Shown piece by piece: positions 27,271 to 36,014 of a DNA stretch of 64,000 nt. Each line of letters opens with the position of its first letter. Position 1 is the first letter of the stretch. The DNA comes from Ottowia sp. oral taxon 894. GTDB lineage: Bacteria; Pseudomonadota; Gammaproteobacteria; Burkholderiales; Burkholderiaceae_C. A program made the position numbers and the translations under genes. Location: positions 1,426,001 through 1,490,000 of the forward strand of contig NZ_CP012073.1 in the NCBI RefSeq assembly GCF_001262075.1. The letters run 5' to 3'. The notes under the pieces are model-generated. The model saw nothing but the letters and a program-made list of their open reading frames with translations, had not been told where the DNA came from and made no database searches.

Positions 27271-28243
27271 GTTTGTGGTTTGGCTCAGCTGTTGTGCCTG
27301 GCTTTTTTTTTTCAACGGCATCCATGAAGATGGCAGCCACGTTGATGCCGGCTTGCTGGTGAATTTCCTGAAAACAGGTGGGGCTGGTGACGTTGATTTC
27401 GGTGACGTTGCTGCCGATGATGTCCAGCCCAATGAGCAGCAAACCTCGCGGAGCCAGGCGCTGGCCGATGGCCTGGGCAGTGGCGCGGTCGGTGTCATTG
27501 AGCGGCTGCGCTTCGCCCCGGCCCCCGGCGGCCAGGTTGCCGCGCACTTCGCTGCCTTGCGGAATGCGGGCCAGGCACCAGGGCACGGGCTGGCCGTCAA
27601 TGATGAGCACGCGCTTGTCGCCGGCCTTGATGGCGGATAGGTACTTTTGCACCATGACGGTGACAGCGCCGCCGTGATTGAGGGTTTCGATGATGGAGCC
27701 GAGGTTCAGGCCGTCAGCCGCCACGCGGAAGATGCCCATGCCGCCCATGCCGTCCAGCGGTTTGAGGATGATGTCGCCGTGTTCGGCGTGAAAGGCGCGG
27801 ATGGCTTCGGCCGATCGCGTGACGAGCGTGGGCGCGATGTATTGCGGCCACTCCATGATGGCGAGCTTTTCGGGGTGGTCGCGCAAGGCGCGCGGGCGGT
27901 TGATGACGCACGCGCCCTCGCGCTCGGCCTGCTCCAGCAAGTGCGTGGCGTAGATGTATTCGGCGTCAAAAGGCGGGTCCTTGCGCATCAAAACGGCGTC
28001 AAACGCCGTCAGCGGCTGCACGCTTTCGCCCGTGATGTCGTGCCAGACGCCGGCTTCATCGCCCGTCAGCCGCAGCGTTTGCACGCGGGCCGTGACGCTT
28101 GCGCCGCGCTGCCATTGCAGATGGCGCGGCTCGCAAAAGGCGATACCGTGGCCTCGTGCGGCGGCTTCGCGCATCATGGCGAAGGTGCTGTCCTTGTACG
28201 TTTTGAAGGTGTGCAGCGGATCGGCGATGAAGAGCAATTGCAT
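27263..28243 (-). CDS. gshB: Glutathione synthetase
   Basis: GshB adds glycine to gamma-glutamylcysteine, using ATP. The 326-residue ATP-grasp protein starts MQLLFIADPLHTFKTYKDST and contains ILKPLDGMGGMGIFR, VQKYLSAIKAGDKRVLIIDG and GLDIIGSNVTEINVTSPTCFQEI, the family's nucleotide and Mg2+ sites. Its C-terminal residues (NHKRS) run into R1 copy h, which supplies the stop codon. gshA is not in the window. Confidence 0.96.
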   Translation of the reverse strand: MQLLFIADPLHTFKTYKDSTFAMMREAAARGHGIAFCEPRHLQWQRGASVTARVQTLRLTGDEAGVWHDITGESVQPLTAFDAVLMRKDPPFDAEYIYATHLLEQAEREGACVINRPRALRDHPEKLAIMEWPQYIAPTLVTRSAEAIRAFHAEHGDIILKPLDGMGGMGIFRVAADGLNLGSIIETLNHGGAVTVMVQKYLSAIKAGDKRVLIIDGQPVPWCLARIPQGSEVRGNLAAGGRGEAQPLNDTDRATAQAIGQRLAPRGLLLIGLDIIGSNVTEINVTSPTCFQEIHQQAGINVAAIFMDAVEKKKPGTTAEPNHKRS

Positions 28244-28278
28244 GGGACGAGTCTTTCTGGAGGCAGGGGACCTCTTTT

Positions 28279-28689
28279 TTACTGATCAGGCCGTTGCCAG
28301 ATCCACAGCGCCACGGCCAGCATCACGGCGGGCACGCCCAGGCGTGCGGCCAGCGGCAGGCCGGTGAACTGGAGCATGACGCTGCTGCACAGCATGGCCA
28401 GGGTGGCGAACCACTTGGCGGAGCGTGGGATGGCGCGGCGGGCGCGCCAGCGCACGATGTAAACGCCAAACAGCGGATGCGCGAGCATCCATGCCTCCAG
28501 CCGGGGCCAGCCCTTGCCTGCCGCCCAGGCGGCCAGCAGCACGAAAGGCGCGGTGGGCATGACGGGCAGCATGACGCCGATGATGGCCAGGACGATGCCC
28601 AACAGCGCCAGCGCGCGCCACAACAAAACCGTGACCGAGGTTCGCTGGCTGGCGCTGGAGGAGAAAAAGTGTTGCGAATCAGAGGGCAT
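28279..28689 (-). CDS. YbaN / DUF454 family inner-membrane protein
   Basis: A 136-residue protein with three to four hydrophobic segments (LLGIVLAIIGVMLPVMPTAPFVLLAAW is the most conserved) followed by KGWPRLEAWMLAHPLFG, the pattern of the YbaN/DUF454 family. Function is unknown in the family. It lies 35 bp upstream of gshB on the same strand and may be co-transcribed. Confidence 0.8.
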   Translation of the reverse strand: MPSDSQHFFSSSASQRTSVTVLLWRALALLGIVLAIIGVMLPVMPTAPFVLLAAWAAGKGWPRLEAWMLAHPLFGVYIVRWRARRAIPRSAKWFATLAMLCSSVMLQFTGLPLAARLGVPAVMLAVALWIWQRPDQ

Positions 28690-28903
28690 GGCGTGGGCTG
28701 GGCGGGAAAACCGGGCGAATGTAATCCATGCCCCTAGACCCCTGCCGGCTGACAGGAAACGAGAATTTGCAACGGAATTTGGACGGCATTGCCTGTGTCT
28801 GCATCACTGGTATCACTGCTTACATCCGTCACTCAAGCAGGCAGCGAAAAACATAACCCCACTGGTAAGATGCGGCGATTTTTCCCCTGCGCAGTCTTCA
28901 TCC

Positions 28904-29656
28904 ATGCCTTCCGTCTCCCCTGCCAAAGCGCCTGCCAGCTTTGAAGTCAAGAGCGCCAGCTTGCCGCTGGTGGGGCTGCTGCTCAAGTCAGCCGGGCTGG
29001 ATGCGCTGGCGGCGGATTTGCGCCGCCACTATGGTTCCACTCCCGATTTTTTTGACCACGACCCGCTGCTGATCGACCTCTCGCCGCTGGTTGCCAGCCA
29101 GCCCGGCGCGGAGCTGGATTTTGCCGAGCTGCTCAAGCTGCTGCGCCAGTACAAGATGGCTCCCGTGGCCGTATGCGGCGGCACGCCCGCAATGATGGAA
29201 GCCGCCCGCGCAGCCGGGCTGGCCTGCGCGCCTGATGCGCGCGTGTCACATCAAGCCGCGCGCCCCGCCCCGCGCCCTGCGCCAGCCAGAACGGCCGAGG
29301 CGGCCTTCGTTCCCAGCACGGCCATGATGGTGGATCGCCCCGTGCGCGCGGGCGTGCAGGTGTATGCCAGAGGGCGCGATCTGATCGTGAACGCCGTGGT
29401 CAATCCTGGCGCGGAAGTCATTGCTGACGGCCATATCCACGTCTACGCCCCTTTGCGCGGCCGCGCCATCGCAGGCGCTCATGGCGACGCCAAGGCGCGC
29501 ATCTTTGCCATGGCCATGGAGCCGGAGCTGGTGGCCATTGCGGGCGTATACCAGACCGCCGAAGCGGGCCTGCCGCAAGGCGTGCGGGGTCGCCCTGCGC
29601 AAATCCATCTCAGCAGCAGCGATGCCGGACACAAGCTCGTGGCTGTCGCCATGTAA
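28904..29656 (+). CDS. minC: Septum-site determining protein MinC
   Basis: MinC inhibits FtsZ-ring assembly away from midcell. The 250-residue protein has an N-terminal domain (FEVKSASLPLVGLLLKS), a Pro/Ala-rich linker (ARPAPRPAPARTAE) and a C-terminal beta-helix domain (RPVRAGVQVYARGRDLIVNAVVNPGAEVIADGHIHVYAPLRGRA) that dimerises and binds MinD. It is the first gene of the minCDE operon, 55 bp before minD. Confidence 0.96.
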   Translation: MPSVSPAKAPASFEVKSASLPLVGLLLKSAGLDALAADLRRHYGSTPDFFDHDPLLIDLSPLVASQPGAELDFAELLKLLRQYKMAPVAVCGGTPAMMEAARAAGLACAPDARVSHQAARPAPRPAPARTAEAAFVPSTAMMVDRPVRAGVQVYARGRDLIVNAVVNPGAEVIADGHIHVYAPLRGRAIAGAHGDAKARIFAMAMEPELVAIAGVYQTAEAGLPQGVRGRPAQIHLSSSDAGHKLVAVAM

Positions 29657-29711
29657 ACGAAATTCACCTTTTCCAGCAAAAACAGTTTTCCGCAAAGAAA
29701 GACCTCTGAAG

Positions 29712-30527
29712 ATGAGCAAGATCGTTGTCGTGACTTCCGGCAAGGGCGGTGTGGGCAAGACCACCACCAGCGCCGCGTTTTCGTCGGGCCTGGCCTTGAA
29801 GGGTTTCAAAACCGCCGTCATCGACTTTGACGTGGGCCTGCGCAACCTGGATCTCATCATGGGCTGCGAGCGGCGCGTGGTGTACGACTTCATCAACGTC
29901 ATCCAGGGCGATGCCACGCTCACGCAGGCGCTTATCAAGGACAAGCAGTGCGAAAACCTGCATGTGCTGGCCGCCAGCCAGACACGCGACAAGGAGGCCC
30001 TCACGCAGGAAGGCGTGAAAAAAGTGCTCGACGAACTGGCAGAAATGGGCTTTGACTACGTGGTTTGCGACTCGCCCGCCGGCATAGAAACCGGCGCGCT
30101 CATGGCCATGCACTACGCTGATGAAGCCATCGTGGTCACCAACCCCGAAGTCTCCAGCGTGCGCGACTCCGACCGCATTCTGGGCATGCTGGGCAGCAAA
30201 ACCCAGCGCGCCATTGACGGCAAAGAGGCCATCAAGGAGCACCTGCTCATCACCCGCTACAACCCGAATCGCGTAGCCGACGGACAGATGCTCAGCCTGG
30301 ACGACATCCAGGAAATTCTGCGCATTCCGCTCATCGGCGTCATCCCTGAAAGCGAGGCCATCCTGCAAGCCTCCAATCAAGGCCTGCCTGCCGTTTATCT
30401 GGAAGGCACGGATGTGGCCGAAGCCTACAAAGACGTAGTAGAGCGCTTTCTGGGCGAAGAGCGCCCGCTGCGCTTTACCGAAGCGGAAAAGCCTGGCTTC
30501 TTCAAGCGCCTGTTCGGAGGCAAATAA
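29712..30527 (+). CDS. minD: Septum-site determining ATPase MinD
   Basis: A 271-residue deviant-Walker ATPase (KGGVGKTTTSAA) that binds the membrane through a C-terminal amphipathic helix (KPGFFKRLFGGK) and recruits MinC. FDVGLRNLDLIMGCERRVVYDF and VCDSPAGIETGA are typical. It lies between minC and minE, 3 bp from the minE ATG, so the three are expressed together. Confidence 0.97.
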   Translation: MSKIVVVTSGKGGVGKTTTSAAFSSGLALKGFKTAVIDFDVGLRNLDLIMGCERRVVYDFINVIQGDATLTQALIKDKQCENLHVLAASQTRDKEALTQEGVKKVLDELAEMGFDYVVCDSPAGIETGALMAMHYADEAIVVTNPEVSSVRDSDRILGMLGSKTQRAIDGKEAIKEHLLITRYNPNRVADGQMLSLDDIQEILRIPLIGVIPESEAILQASNQGLPAVYLEGTDVAEAYKDVVERFLGEERPLRFTEAEKPGFFKRLFGGK

Positions 30528-30530
30528 GCC

Positions 30531-30815
30531 ATGTCCCTGCTCGATCTGTTCTTTGGCGAGAAGAAAAAAACCGCCTCGGTGGCGAAAGAGCGGCTGCAAA
30601 TCATCCTGGCTCACGAACGCGGCGAGCGCAGCGCCCATGCCCCTGACTATCTGCCCGCACTGCGCGCCGAGCTGATCGCCGTCGTCAAGAAATACGTGCA
30701 AATCAACGACAGCGACATCCAGATTCACCACCAGGGCAATCTGGATGTACTTGAAGTCAAAATTGATCTGCCCGACACCCGCCCCGGCAATTTGGCTGGG
30801 CCGGGCGCAAACTGA
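30531..30815 (+). CDS. minE: Cell division topological specificity factor MinE
   Basis: A 94-residue protein with the membrane-targeting N-terminus [30 protein letters not shown], which stimulates MinD ATPase, and a C-terminal topological domain (IQINDSD-like [27 protein letters not shown]). The last gene of minCDE. Confidence 0.96.
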   Translation: MSLLDLFFGEKKKTASVAKERLQIILAHERGERSAHAPDYLPALRAELIAVVKKYVQINDSDIQIHHQGNLDVLEVKIDLPDTRPGNLAGPGAN

Positions 30816-31124
30816 TCTGCTGCGCTAGCGGACTGAGACATCAGCCAGCCTGACCTCCGCGCCTTCCGGCGCGGAGACGGAATGCCCTGGGACTTTTCCC
30901 CGCGCAAACTGCCAGTTTGCGCGTGAGCCACCTTGCATGGCTTACTGGCCGCCCCGCTACAGTAGCGGGGCGCATCTTGCATCTGCGCTGAACTGCTGGA
31001 GCAAGTCTGGGGCAGTGCTTGCGACAGCTTTGATTGCACGGCAGACACCCACGTCAAGCCCCTGCGCGCCCTTGCCGCTTGCGCACCAGTTTCTGGTGCT
31101 GCGACTTAAACGCTTCCTGTCATA
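30816..31124 (-). other. Possible TnpB-type transposase relic
   Basis: The minus strand near 30830-30900 reads KVPGHSVSAPEGAEVRLADV, reminiscent of the C-terminus of OrfB/TnpB transposases of IS200/IS605 elements. The rest is broken by stops, and a perfect CCCCGCTAC/GTAGCGGGG hairpin sits at ~30950-30970. No intact gene. The relic interpretation is tentative. Confidence 0.25.
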
Positions 31125-31403
31125 AGAGCCTGTCCTTAAACCCCAAGTGAATAGCAAAATCCCCCATTTACCCAAGCGGTATGACCGACGCACAGTGACA
31201 TGTGCTGACCAAACACTTTGCTGAATGAACCCAAAAGGGTGTCTTGGGCGCTACGCACCCGGGATCTGCCTGCACGCTTACCTATCGGAAAGTGCTTTTG
31301 CACAATCTCACACTGTTCATCGGTCATGTCACTTACTTGGATACATGACAATCGTTTGCCGTAAATTTTCTTTACGTCTACGGCCAGGCCTTGAACAGGT
31401 CCT
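31125..31403 (-). mobile_element. IS5-type insertion sequence remnant
   Basis: A 279-bp relic bounded by AGAGCCTGTCC (31125) and, read inward on the minus strand, AGGACCTGTTCAAGGCCTGG (from 31403). It keeps a 5' transposase fragment (31327-31136) and has lost most of the gene. The inward right end matches intact R3 ends at 16 of the first 20 bases, including the ACCTGTTCAA core, so this IS probably gave rise to R3 or could have moved it. Confidence 0.65.
31136..31327 (-). pseudogene. IS5-family transposase, N-terminal fragment
   Basis: Begins MTDEQCEIVQKHFPIGKRAG, the typical start of IS5/IS427-type transposases (MTDEQWEIVQ...KRAGRPR). It continues for only ~30 recognisable residues before diverging, with no catalytic DDE residues left. 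Confidence 0.6.
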
Positions 31404-31459
31404 GAAAACCTCAAGAAAAGGCTTTTTGCAAGACGCCTGCGCCGCCGGGGGCGCGGCGC

Positions 31460-31681
31460 TCAAGCTGGCGCGCCCTTTTCCAGAATCCACTGGATCACCA
31501 CCTTGGCAATAAAGCCCAGCATGCCCAGCGCCAGCGCGAGAAAGAGCACGAAAGTGCCAAACTTGCCCGCCTTGGATTCCCATGCCAGCTGTCCAATGAC
31601 AAACAGCATGTAAAGAATGAACGCGCCCACGCCAAAGGTGAGGCCGAACCAGGCAATCTGCTCTTCACTGAAACCGAACAT
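31460..31681 (-). CDS. DUF2788 small membrane protein
   Basis: A 73-residue protein, MFGFSEEQIAWFGLTFGVGA, with two hydrophobic helices separated by ESKAGKFGTF, the pattern of the DUF2788 family found in beta- and gammaproteobacteria. No function is known. It lies alone between the IS relic and the Spy-like gene. Confidence 0.75.
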   Translation of the reverse strand: MFGFSEEQIAWFGLTFGVGAFILYMLFVIGQLAWESKAGKFGTFVLFLALALGMLGFIAKVVIQWILEKGAPA

Positions 31682-31763
31682 GGATGGGCAGGCAAGGAAT
31701 GAAAAGGGCTGCTGAGCTTACGGCATAGCCCCACGCCCGGCCTGCGCCGGGTATGAAAACAGC

Positions 31764-31800
31764 GCATAAAAAAACCGCCCGTGGCAAGCCACCGGGCGGC
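31764..31800 (-). terminator. Intrinsic terminator of the Spy-like gene
   Basis: Read on the minus strand, CCGCCCGGTGGC-TT-GCCACGGGCGG forms a near-perfect 12-bp stem followed by seven T. It lies ~60 bp after the stop of the gene at 31858-32487. Confidence 0.88.
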
Positions 31801-31857
31801 AGGAGGAGCAAGAGGAGTCAAAGCATGAAAGCAAGCGGCCGGCAGGAGCCGCCAGCG

Positions 31858-32487
31858 TCAGCCGCGCGGCGGGCGGCCATTGGGGCCATCAGGCGGCATG
31901 GCGCAAGGGCCGTCGCCGCCCCTGAATCCGGCTTTTGGACCGCCCTTGCCGCCTTGGCAGCCGTCGCGTTCATCGCGTGATTTGCCATGCGGCCGGCCGT
32001 GCGGGCGCCCCTCGGGGCGGCCATGCATGGCGTGCTGGTCAAAGGCTTTTTGCTGTTCAGGCGTGAGTTGCGCGTAGAAATTCTTGATGGCCTGGTTGCG
32101 GGCGGCCATGCGAGTCTGATGCTCGGCCTGCATGGCTTGCATGCGGTCGAGCCGTTCAGGCGTCGTAAGGCGCTCAAACTCGGCGCGATCAGGGCGCTGG
32201 GCGGGCGGGGCGGGCGGCTGCATGGCGCTGGCGAATTGGTTCCACGCGTCTTCTTGTGCGGGAGAAATCTTCAGACGCTCTTTCAGCGCGGCCATGCGCT
32301 TGGCGTGGCGCTCGGCCATGCGGGCATGGCACCGGCCAGCCTTGCCGTCGTGGCTGGCGGTTTTCTGGCGGGCCGCGCCATCCGCCTGGGCGGAGGCTTC
32401 GCCGGAAGCGGGCATTTGCGCCTGCGCCGAAGCGGCTGCAACGGCCATCAAAGCGGCCATCAGAAAAGGTTTGCGGTGATGAAACAT
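31858..32487 (-). CDS. Spy/CpxP-like LTXXQ-motif periplasmic protein
   Basis: A 209-residue secreted protein with signal peptide MFHHRKPFLMAALMAVAAASAQA. The helical core has a CpxP/Spy-type LTPEQQKAFD repeat and Met/Gln/Arg-rich helices (RMQAMQAEHQTRMAARNQAIK). The C-terminus is unusual: a His/Gly/Arg/Pro-rich tail (HGRPEGRPHGRPHGK) with three Cys-containing stretches, which could bind metal. Family members are periplasmic chaperones or metal-stress proteins. Identification rests on the LTXXQ motif and composition. Confidence 0.75.
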   Translation of the reverse strand: MFHHRKPFLMAALMAVAAASAQAQMPASGEASAQADGAARQKTASHDGKAGRCHARMAERHAKRMAALKERLKISPAQEDAWNQFASAMQPPAPPAQRPDRAEFERLTTPERLDRMQAMQAEHQTRMAARNQAIKNFYAQLTPEQQKAFDQHAMHGRPEGRPHGRPHGKSRDERDGCQGGKGGPKAGFRGGDGPCAMPPDGPNGRPPRG

Positions 32488-33177
32488 GGCGGTTTCCTTT
32501 TAAAAGCTCCAACAGAGGGGAAGGGCGCCGTTGTCCGGCATGGAGAGCAAGTGTGGGTTGCGCATGTTTCGGGCAGTGCGCATGAGCGCTGAAGTTTTGT
32601 AAAGACCGCCACCCGTCGCGCGGCCGGGCGACATGCCGCAGGGAATGAGCAGCGCTTCAATGTGGTGCCTGAGCGCTCCAAAGCAAAACCCAAACTCCGG
32701 TCCGAGCATTCCTGGGCCGACTCTGCGGATAAAAGAGTCACTCACACTGGTACGAAAGAAAGACTTAATCTGCTCTTGAAACCATAGCTGAATGTCCTAG
32801 TGCACAAAGCGCAGAATGGTATTTCATACCCCTTTAATTCGCTCCTGTTTTTCAATTCATACGGGCAAGCAACACCGGCTCGGTAGCGCGGCTGGAGTCG
32901 TCAGCTGGTGGCGCACTAGCAAGAGAGAGATGCTTCATCACCCCGTAGCCGCGCCAAGGCGGGGGCAAAGCTTGAAAAAAATGCACCTCCACACCTTGTA
33001 CAAGCTGCTAACGGGCGAAGTGCGCTTCAGCACCACGGAAGCGGCGGCCTGAGTGGCTTTCCAAGCGCTATCGAAAAGTTGAGCCGGGGGTCAGCGTGGC
33101 CTCGGCTGAAGCATTCGCGAAGATTGCCTGCATTCGTCGCACGGTCAGACTTCTGGAATGACCTTGAGGACGGGTTC
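32488..33177. other. Long stretch without intact gene; possible IS relic at its end
   Basis: Apart from R1 copy i (32768-32854) no gene is convincing. Near 33060-33160 a plus-strand frame reads AEAFAKIACIRRTVRLLE then stops, similar to the C-terminal end of IS5-type transposases, and is followed by GGACGGGTTCCT, which resembles an R3/IS end. This may be a second IS relic; the match is short. Confidence 0.3.
32768..32854 (+). repeat. R1 intergenic repeat, copy i
   Basis: ATCTGCTCTTGAAACCATAGC, then TGAATGTCCTAGTGCAC and TTTAATTCGCTCCTGTTTTTC. Confidence 0.8.
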
Positions 33178-34470
33178 CTAGAACTCCAGCAGGCTCAGCC
33201 CTACGCTGAAAACCGTGCGCTTGTAGTTGTAGTCCAGCAGGCTGTCGCCATAGCCGTGGAACAGGCGCAGGTGCAGATGCAGGCCGCTGAAGCTGTTGCC
33301 TGCGCCATTGCCCAAGGCGCGCAGCCATTCCAAGCGCGTGCTGCCACGGCCTGTGCCAACGGGGCCGGTGAAGGTGGCGCGCAACAGGTTGCGGGAATTG
33401 ACTTGCCAAGCTGCGGCAATTTCGCTGTGGCCCAGGTAGCGGGTGATGTCAGGGTTGTTGTCGTTGAGCGCCGTTTCCTTGAAGCGGCTCCAGAGCTTGG
33501 CCTGCACGGTCAAGCCTCGTGGATGCTCAAAGCCAGCCATCAGATAGGCGCGGTTCCAGCTGCGCGACTGGGGGTCTGACTGGCCGTTGGACTGATGCAC
33601 CAGGCCTGCGCCGGTGTAACGCCAGCGCCAGCCCAGGGGCAGGCTGGCTGTGGTGGGGTAGATGTAGATGGCTTCGGGCGCGTAATCGGTAGAGCGGAAA
33701 GGGCGCGAATGCTCCGGGCTGAACAGTTGCCAGTAAGACTGCTGGGTATAGCCAAACCACAGCGAGTCGCGCCGGGGCGAATGAGCCGGGGTGAAAAGGC
33801 CGCCCGCAATCTTCGTGCGCACGGACACCAGCAACAGCGTCTCTTCCTTGCGCCAGCTGGTGGGAGTGGAAACCACATTGGCCGCATTGGGCGAGGCTGG
33901 CTGCTGGTTCATGCGGTTGCCCACGGCTACCAGAAGGCCCGTGGGGCCATAGCCGCGCAGGCTGAAAGTGGGGCAGGCGCTGCCCGACTCGAGTTCCCAG
34001 AAGCGCGAGAGCGCGGAAAACTGCCGGTCGCGGCAGCCTTGCTCCAGCCCCACGCCAACGATGCCGGTGGAAGCAGTAATGCCTTCAGGCGCGTCGTCAC
34101 GGGCCGCAGGAGCGGGCTGGGCGCTGGCCAGAGCCTGCGTGACATCGGCGCGCAGCACGGAGGCCGTGGCGCTGGCAGCGGGCAGCGCGGCATCCGCCTC
34201 GCTCGTCTGGGTCACGCCCGCCACGCGCTGACTCATGGCTTGCATGAGCTTTTGCTGGCTGGCGGCCCACTGGTCAAAGCAGGCCAGGCGTTCGTCATCG
34301 GCCAGCAGGGTGCAGGCTTGCCAGGCGGCGGCCTGCTGAATTTTGGCTTGCGTATCTTCGGCCAATGGCGAGGCAAGGGGCGTGGCAGGGGCGGCTGGCG
34401 TCGCGGCCGCGCCTGTCTGGGCGGCGGCCAGCAGGGGCAAGGCCAGGGGCCACAAGGGAAATCGGGGCAT
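33178..34470 (-). CDS. pldA: Outer-membrane phospholipase A (OMPLA)
   Basis: PldA hydrolyses surface-exposed phospholipids to keep outer-membrane asymmetry. The 430-residue protein has a signal peptide (MPRFPLWPLALPLLAAAQTGAAA), a ~130-residue Ala-rich N-terminal extension before the barrel, and the catalytic signature VHQSNGQSDPQSRSWNR with the His-x-Ser dyad and Asn of OMPLA. Beta strands alternate to a C-terminal Phe (SVGLSLLEF), the outer-membrane insertion signal. The ATG at 34470 is chosen because it begins the signal peptide. Confidence 0.92.
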   Translation of the reverse strand: MPRFPLWPLALPLLAAAQTGAAATPAAPATPLASPLAEDTQAKIQQAAAWQACTLLADDERLACFDQWAASQQKLMQAMSQRVAGVTQTSEADAALPAASATASVLRADVTQALASAQPAPAARDDAPEGITASTGIVGVGLEQGCRDRQFSALSRFWELESGSACPTFSLRGYGPTGLLVAVGNRMNQQPASPNAANVVSTPTSWRKEETLLLVSVRTKIAGGLFTPAHSPRRDSLWFGYTQQSYWQLFSPEHSRPFRSTDYAPEAIYIYPTTASLPLGWRWRYTGAGLVHQSNGQSDPQSRSWNRAYLMAGFEHPRGLTVQAKLWSRFKETALNDNNPDITRYLGHSEIAAAWQVNSRNLLRATFTGPVGTGRGSTRLEWLRALGNGAGNSFSGLHLHLRLFHGYGDSLLDYNYKRTVFSVGLSLLEF

Positions 34471-34558
34471 GGTGCGTGAAAGCCGGTTGGGCGGCTGGAG
34501 CCGCTGGGGCGGCCGGGCCGGATGAGAAAGCGTTTTTATGGGAGCCAAATTGCCCGCA

Positions 34559-34603
34559 AGTCCTGATGAAATAAGCGCGGGCAGCTATCAATGCAATAGC
34601 AAA
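34559..34603 (+). repeat. R2 hairpin repeat, copy 2
   Basis: GTCCTGATGAAATAAGCGCGGGCAGCTATC followed by CAATAGC, the R2 module. It lies ~90 bp upstream of the pldA start. Confidence 0.55.
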
Positions 34604-34634
34604 ATCAGCCTGCCTTCCAAACCCCCTCGCGCCT

Positions 34635-34770
34635 TCAGTTCATGTCCGTGGGCGCGGAAAGTGCGGACTTGGGCGCGGCCTCGGGCATTTACGGGTCTTG
34701 CAAATTCTCGCCGGATCGCAAAGCCCGCCTGCGGTTCGCGCCCACTGACAAATTGGAAGCAGGCTCTTAC
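34635..34770 (+). repeat. Decayed R3 copy beside yceI-like gene 1
   Basis: ATGTCCGTGGGCGCGGAAAG, CTTGCAAATTCTCGCCGG and CCCGCCTGCGGTTCGCGCC match the R3 interior in the C/D orientation; the ends are lost. It runs up to the stop codon of the YceI-family gene at 34767. Confidence 0.55.
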
Positions 34771-35339
34771 TGGCGCACAGCCTCTACAGAAATAACGACG
34801 TGCACTTGCTTGCCCGCCATTTGTTCGGGGCCGTAGCCCAGATCAAACAGGGTGCGGTCAATCGTGGTTTCGAAGTCACCGCCGCACACTTCGCGCTTGA
34901 CCATCTGGTTCGGGTAGCAGGTGAACTGCCGCGCCGCCAGCGTAACGGGGTGCGTCTTGCCCTTGAGCGTGAGCTGGCCTTTCACTTCCTTCACCTTGTC
35001 ACCGTCAAACGTGAATTGGTCGGCCGCGAAGGTGATTGACGGGTATTTCTCCACGTCAAACAAATCGGCGCTCTTGAGGTGCTTGTCAAACGGCGGCACA
35101 CCGCTGCTGATGCTGGCGGCGTCAATCTTGATATTCACCTTGCCCGTCTTGGCGGCGGGATCGAACTGCACCGTGCCCTCCTTCTTGTCAAAGCGGGCGC
35201 GGTTGATCGAAGCGCCGAAGTGGTTGATTTCAAAAAACACCGTGGTGTGCGTGGCGTCAATCACGTAATCGGCGGCCTGGGCTGGCGCGGCGGCTGCGAA
35301 AGCGGCGCAAGCGGCGAGGACGGTAAATGCATGGCGCAT
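34767..35339 (-). CDS. YceI-family periplasmic lipid-binding protein (copy 1)
   Basis: A 190-residue protein with signal peptide (MRHAFTVLAACAAFAAAAPAQA) and the YceI lipocalin-like fold: ADYVIDATHTTVFFEINHFG, FDVEKYPSITFAA, GQLTLKGKTHPVTL. YceI proteins bind isoprenoid-like lipids. Two Cys (in FTCYPNQMVKREVCGG) may form a disulfide. It is followed upstream by a second YceI and cytochrome b561, a common trio. Confidence 0.88.
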   Translation of the reverse strand: MRHAFTVLAACAAFAAAAPAQAADYVIDATHTTVFFEINHFGASINRARFDKKEGTVQFDPAAKTGKVNIKIDAASISSGVPPFDKHLKSADLFDVEKYPSITFAADQFTFDGDKVKEVKGQLTLKGKTHPVTLAARQFTCYPNQMVKREVCGGDFETTIDRTLFDLGYGPEQMAGKQVHVVISVEAVRQ

Positions 35340-35421
35340 GGGAAAGCTCCTTTTCTAGGGGTTGATAAAAACAATTGAAAGCTGCCAAGGCGGCCAGAGC
35401 GGGTATTTTGAGCAAGGACCA

Positions 35422-35985
35422 TCAGATTTTGTCCACGCCCGAAAGCGCCAGTCTGAAGCTGACTTTCACATCGTCAGCCACCAAAGAAGCGTCGCCCCAT
35501 TCGCCGCCACCAATGCCAAAGGCCAGCCGCTTGATGGTGATCTCGCCGCTGGCCACCGTCACCGCGCCTTGCTGGACAAGCGTGACCGGCACTGTCACAG
35601 GCAGGCTCTTGCCCTTGATGGAGAGCTGCCCCGCCACTTCAAAACGGCCGCCGCCCAGCGCCTTTACGGCGCTGGAAGTGAAAGTGGCCTGCGGAAACTT
35701 TGCCACGTCAAACCAGTCAGCCTTGGCCAGCTCGGCATCGGTTTCCTTCACGCCCAGTGTGGCGCTGCCCATGTCGATGAACAAGGTGATGCTGGCGGCG
35801 GCGGGGCGGGCCGGGTCAAACGCCACATCACCGCTGAAACGGGTGAAATGCCCTTGCACCGGCACACCCATTTGCGTGCTCACAAAGGCCATTTCGCTTT
35901 GGGCGGGCAGCAACGCCTGAGCGGCCAGGGCGGGAGTTGCGAAGACCAGCGCCAGCGCGCTGGCGGCCACGGTTTTTCTGAACAT
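35422..35985 (-). CDS. YceI-family periplasmic protein (copy 2)
   Basis: 187 residues with a signal peptide (MFRKTVAASALALVFATPALA). It diverges from copy 1 but keeps VPVQGHFTRFSGDVAFDP, DWFDVAKFPQATFTS and GQLSIKGKSLPVTV. It lies 29 bp after the cytochrome b561 gene, and copy 1 follows 82 bp later, all on the minus strand. Confidence 0.87.
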   Translation of the reverse strand: MFRKTVAASALALVFATPALAAQALLPAQSEMAFVSTQMGVPVQGHFTRFSGDVAFDPARPAAASITLFIDMGSATLGVKETDAELAKADWFDVAKFPQATFTSSAVKALGGGRFEVAGQLSIKGKSLPVTVPVTLVQQGAVTVASGEITIKRLAFGIGGGEWGDASLVADDVKVSFRLALSGVDKI

Positions 35986-36014
35986 ATATCTGACTCCTTC
36001 GGACAAATTCAGCG

